From Butyrivibrio sp. (GTDB lineage: Bacteria; Bacillota; Clostridia; Lachnospirales; Lachnospiraceae), in contig JAKVKH010000010.1 of NCBI GenBank assembly GCA_022486625.1, positions 1 to 64,000 on the forward strand: DNA of 64,000 nucleotides. Direction: 5' to 3'. Of this stretch, positions 62,840 through 64,000 are shown piece after piece. The position numbers and the translations under genes are program-made. The notes under the pieces were generated by a model. That model saw nothing but the letters and a program-made list of their open reading frames with translations. It searched no databases and was not told where the DNA came from. Each line of letters begins with the position of its first letter. Position 1 is the stretch's first letter.

Positions 62840-64000
62840 ATGCGCAAAGTCAGAAGTATCTGTCGAATGCTTTTCTGGATCTCAGTCGCTTCTATTGTCG
62901 GCTATCTTCTTGCCACCGAAATCACAGCTGTCAGTTGCTGCTATATTCCGCACTCTTCTGCCATGCCTTTTTCCAGCGGGTGGACAGATTCTGATACAGG
63001 TACCCTCATAACAGACAGTTATGTTCCGGTTCGTCATAATGAAACCCTTCACCTGGAATGTCAGCTTCCTTCACATATGTTTGACGGCATGACGCTTTAT
63101 GTCTGGATTCAGCATTTTCACGTGACTGCTGCCGTTAATGGGCAAAGACTGACTGAGAATAATATGAACTACCCCTTTCTGTTTGGTTATCACCAGATTT
63201 CCCAGACCTGGATGCCGGTCATGCTGCACAGCTCTGACAGCGGAAAAACACTGTCTCTGACGATAAAAAACAACGGTTTTAATGGTCTGTTCGATGTTCG
63301 TGATATTCGCCTCGGCAGTCCCGATTCCGGTTTTAACATGCTTCTGCGTGATAATGCCAGTGTCATTATTGAAAGCATAATTATCCTGCTCATCGGAATT
63401 CTGCTGCTCATCTATTATTTTGTACTGCGTCATCACCACTACGATGCATACCGGCTTGCCATTCTGTTTCTGAGTTCATCAGCACTTTCCAGCTGTGTCT
63501 GGATTATCAGTTCATCTCCGCTTCCACAGCTTGTCATCAGGAATTCTGCTGCAGTCAGTGCCATCTGCTTTTATTCCTATATGCTGCTTCCTGTCTTTTT
63601 AATTCTTTTTTTCAGAGAAATGCTTCCTGAAAGAAAACAGGCATTTCTGGTTTTCCTTCTGGCCTATATGATTCTGATTACCGGCGGTACCATTGCTGTC
63701 AGTACAGGACTTGCATCCGTATACCTGGTTTACCCGCTTAACCATCTGTTTTCCCTCATCCTGATCATCGCTGTTATCAGCTTTGCTGTCAGTAATTACA
63801 GGCATTCGCACAACAAAGATATGCTATATCTGATCGCAGCCTATCTTTTTATTGTTTCCGGGACATTAGGCGATATGCTTATTTACTACCTGCACCCCCA
63901 GCCTGATATGACGTGGCCTTACCGGGCCGGCCTTCTCCTTTTTATTCTGGTTCTCTGCTTCACAACAATAACGGCAAGTCTGCAGCAGTTTTCAGATCTC
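62840..64000 (+). CDS. Membrane sensor, truncated at the window edge (7TM-DISM-like)
   Basis: A frame opens at ATG 62840 (GAAGGAGGA upstream) and stays open for 387 codons to the last base. It has an N-terminal signal-anchor (about 8-28) and an extracellular beta-rich domain of about 140 residues (LHLECQLPSHMF, TLSLTIKNNGFNGLFDVRDIRLG). About seven hydrophobic helices from residue 182 onward follow. This is the layout of 7TMR-DISM-like receptors, which usually continue into a GGDEF, kinase or similar output domain. That part lies beyond the window and cannot be stated. Confidence 0.8.
   Translation, partial: MRKVRSICRMLFWISVASIVGYLLATEITAVSCCYIPHSSAMPFSSGWTDSDTGTLITDSYVPVRHNETLHLECQLPSHMFDGMTLYVWIQHFHVTAAVNGQRLTENNMNYPFLFGYHQISQTWMPVMLHSSDSGKTLSLTIKNNGFNGLFDVRDIRLGSPDSGFNMLLRDNASVIIESIIILLIGILLLIYYFVLRHHHYDAYRLAILFLSSSALSSCVWIISSSPLPQLVIRNSAAVSAICFYSYMLLPVFLILFFREMLPERKQAFLVFLLAYMILITGGTIAVSTGLASVYLVYPLNHLFSLILIIAVISFAVSNYRHSHNKDMLYLIAAYLFIVSGTLGDMLIYYLHPQPDMTWPYRAGLLLFILVLCFTTITASLQQFSDL

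Overview
The window looks like chromosome of an anaerobic, low-to-moderate-GC Clostridia, most likely Lachnospiraceae. This is inferred from gene content, not from a marker gene: pyruvate formate-lyase with a Rex-like site, a ThiW/ThiM/ThiE/ThiD/ThiC operon under a TPP riboswitch, DUF4867 beside xylulokinase, DUF5692, many GGDEF/EAL proteins, AGGAGG ribosome sites and short intergenic gaps. No rRNA, tRNA, CRISPR array, prophage or complete insertion sequence was seen. Fifty protein genes are called; one runs off the right edge.

Layout. 0-7 kb: KtrB/KtrA potassium uptake, an EF-hand-like protein preceded by a structured RNA or terminator, then pflA and pflB. 7-11.5 kb: the thiamine operon (thiM-thiE-thiW-thiD-thiC, minus strand) with a terminator-type TPP riboswitch. 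11.6-20.3 kb: a SIMPL-domain protein, a secreted Ala/Gly-rich protein, a DUF2798 protein, a membrane diguanylate cyclase, a MATE exporter, a SulP anion transporter and a YbaK/ProX-type deacylase. 20.2-23.5 kb: a complete polar amino-acid ABC importer. 23.6-31.5 kb: three chemoreceptors around a Na/phosphate cotransporter that carries a four-repeat PHO-box-like site. 31.7-38.2 kb: DUF4867/xylulokinase, an EamA permease, a phosphohexomutase, and a yybP-ykoY (Mn2+) riboswitch ahead of orphan beta and gamma subunits of a Na+-pumping decarboxylase. 38.2-41 kb: an EAL phosphodiesterase whose 5' leader is three tandem 57-bp double-hairpin repeats, then Hsp20.

41.1-52.3 kb is a six-gene minus-strand signalling cluster: HD-domain protein, two-domain hemerythrin, a four-PAS hybrid kinase, a REC-GGDEF-EAL-GGDEF protein, a two-PAS hybrid kinase, and a hybrid kinase with an ABC-type solute-binding sensor. 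Together with two convergent Cache-GGDEF paralogues at 53.4-56.3 kb it makes this one of the densest c-di-GMP regions one could expect in 15 kb.

56.4-59.7 kb is the best candidate for an undescribed system: a tight operon from one consensus-like promoter, encoding a zinc-ribbon protein with a degenerate protein-kinase-like domain, a VWA/MIDAS protein, and a shortened, diverged adenylosuccinate-synthetase-like enzyme whose start overlaps the VWA stop. It recalls TerY-type VWA/kinase triads but has a PurA-like enzyme and no phosphatase. The right edge holds a DUF5692 membrane protein, an aquaporin, a Cof-type HAD phosphatase and the start of a membrane sensor.
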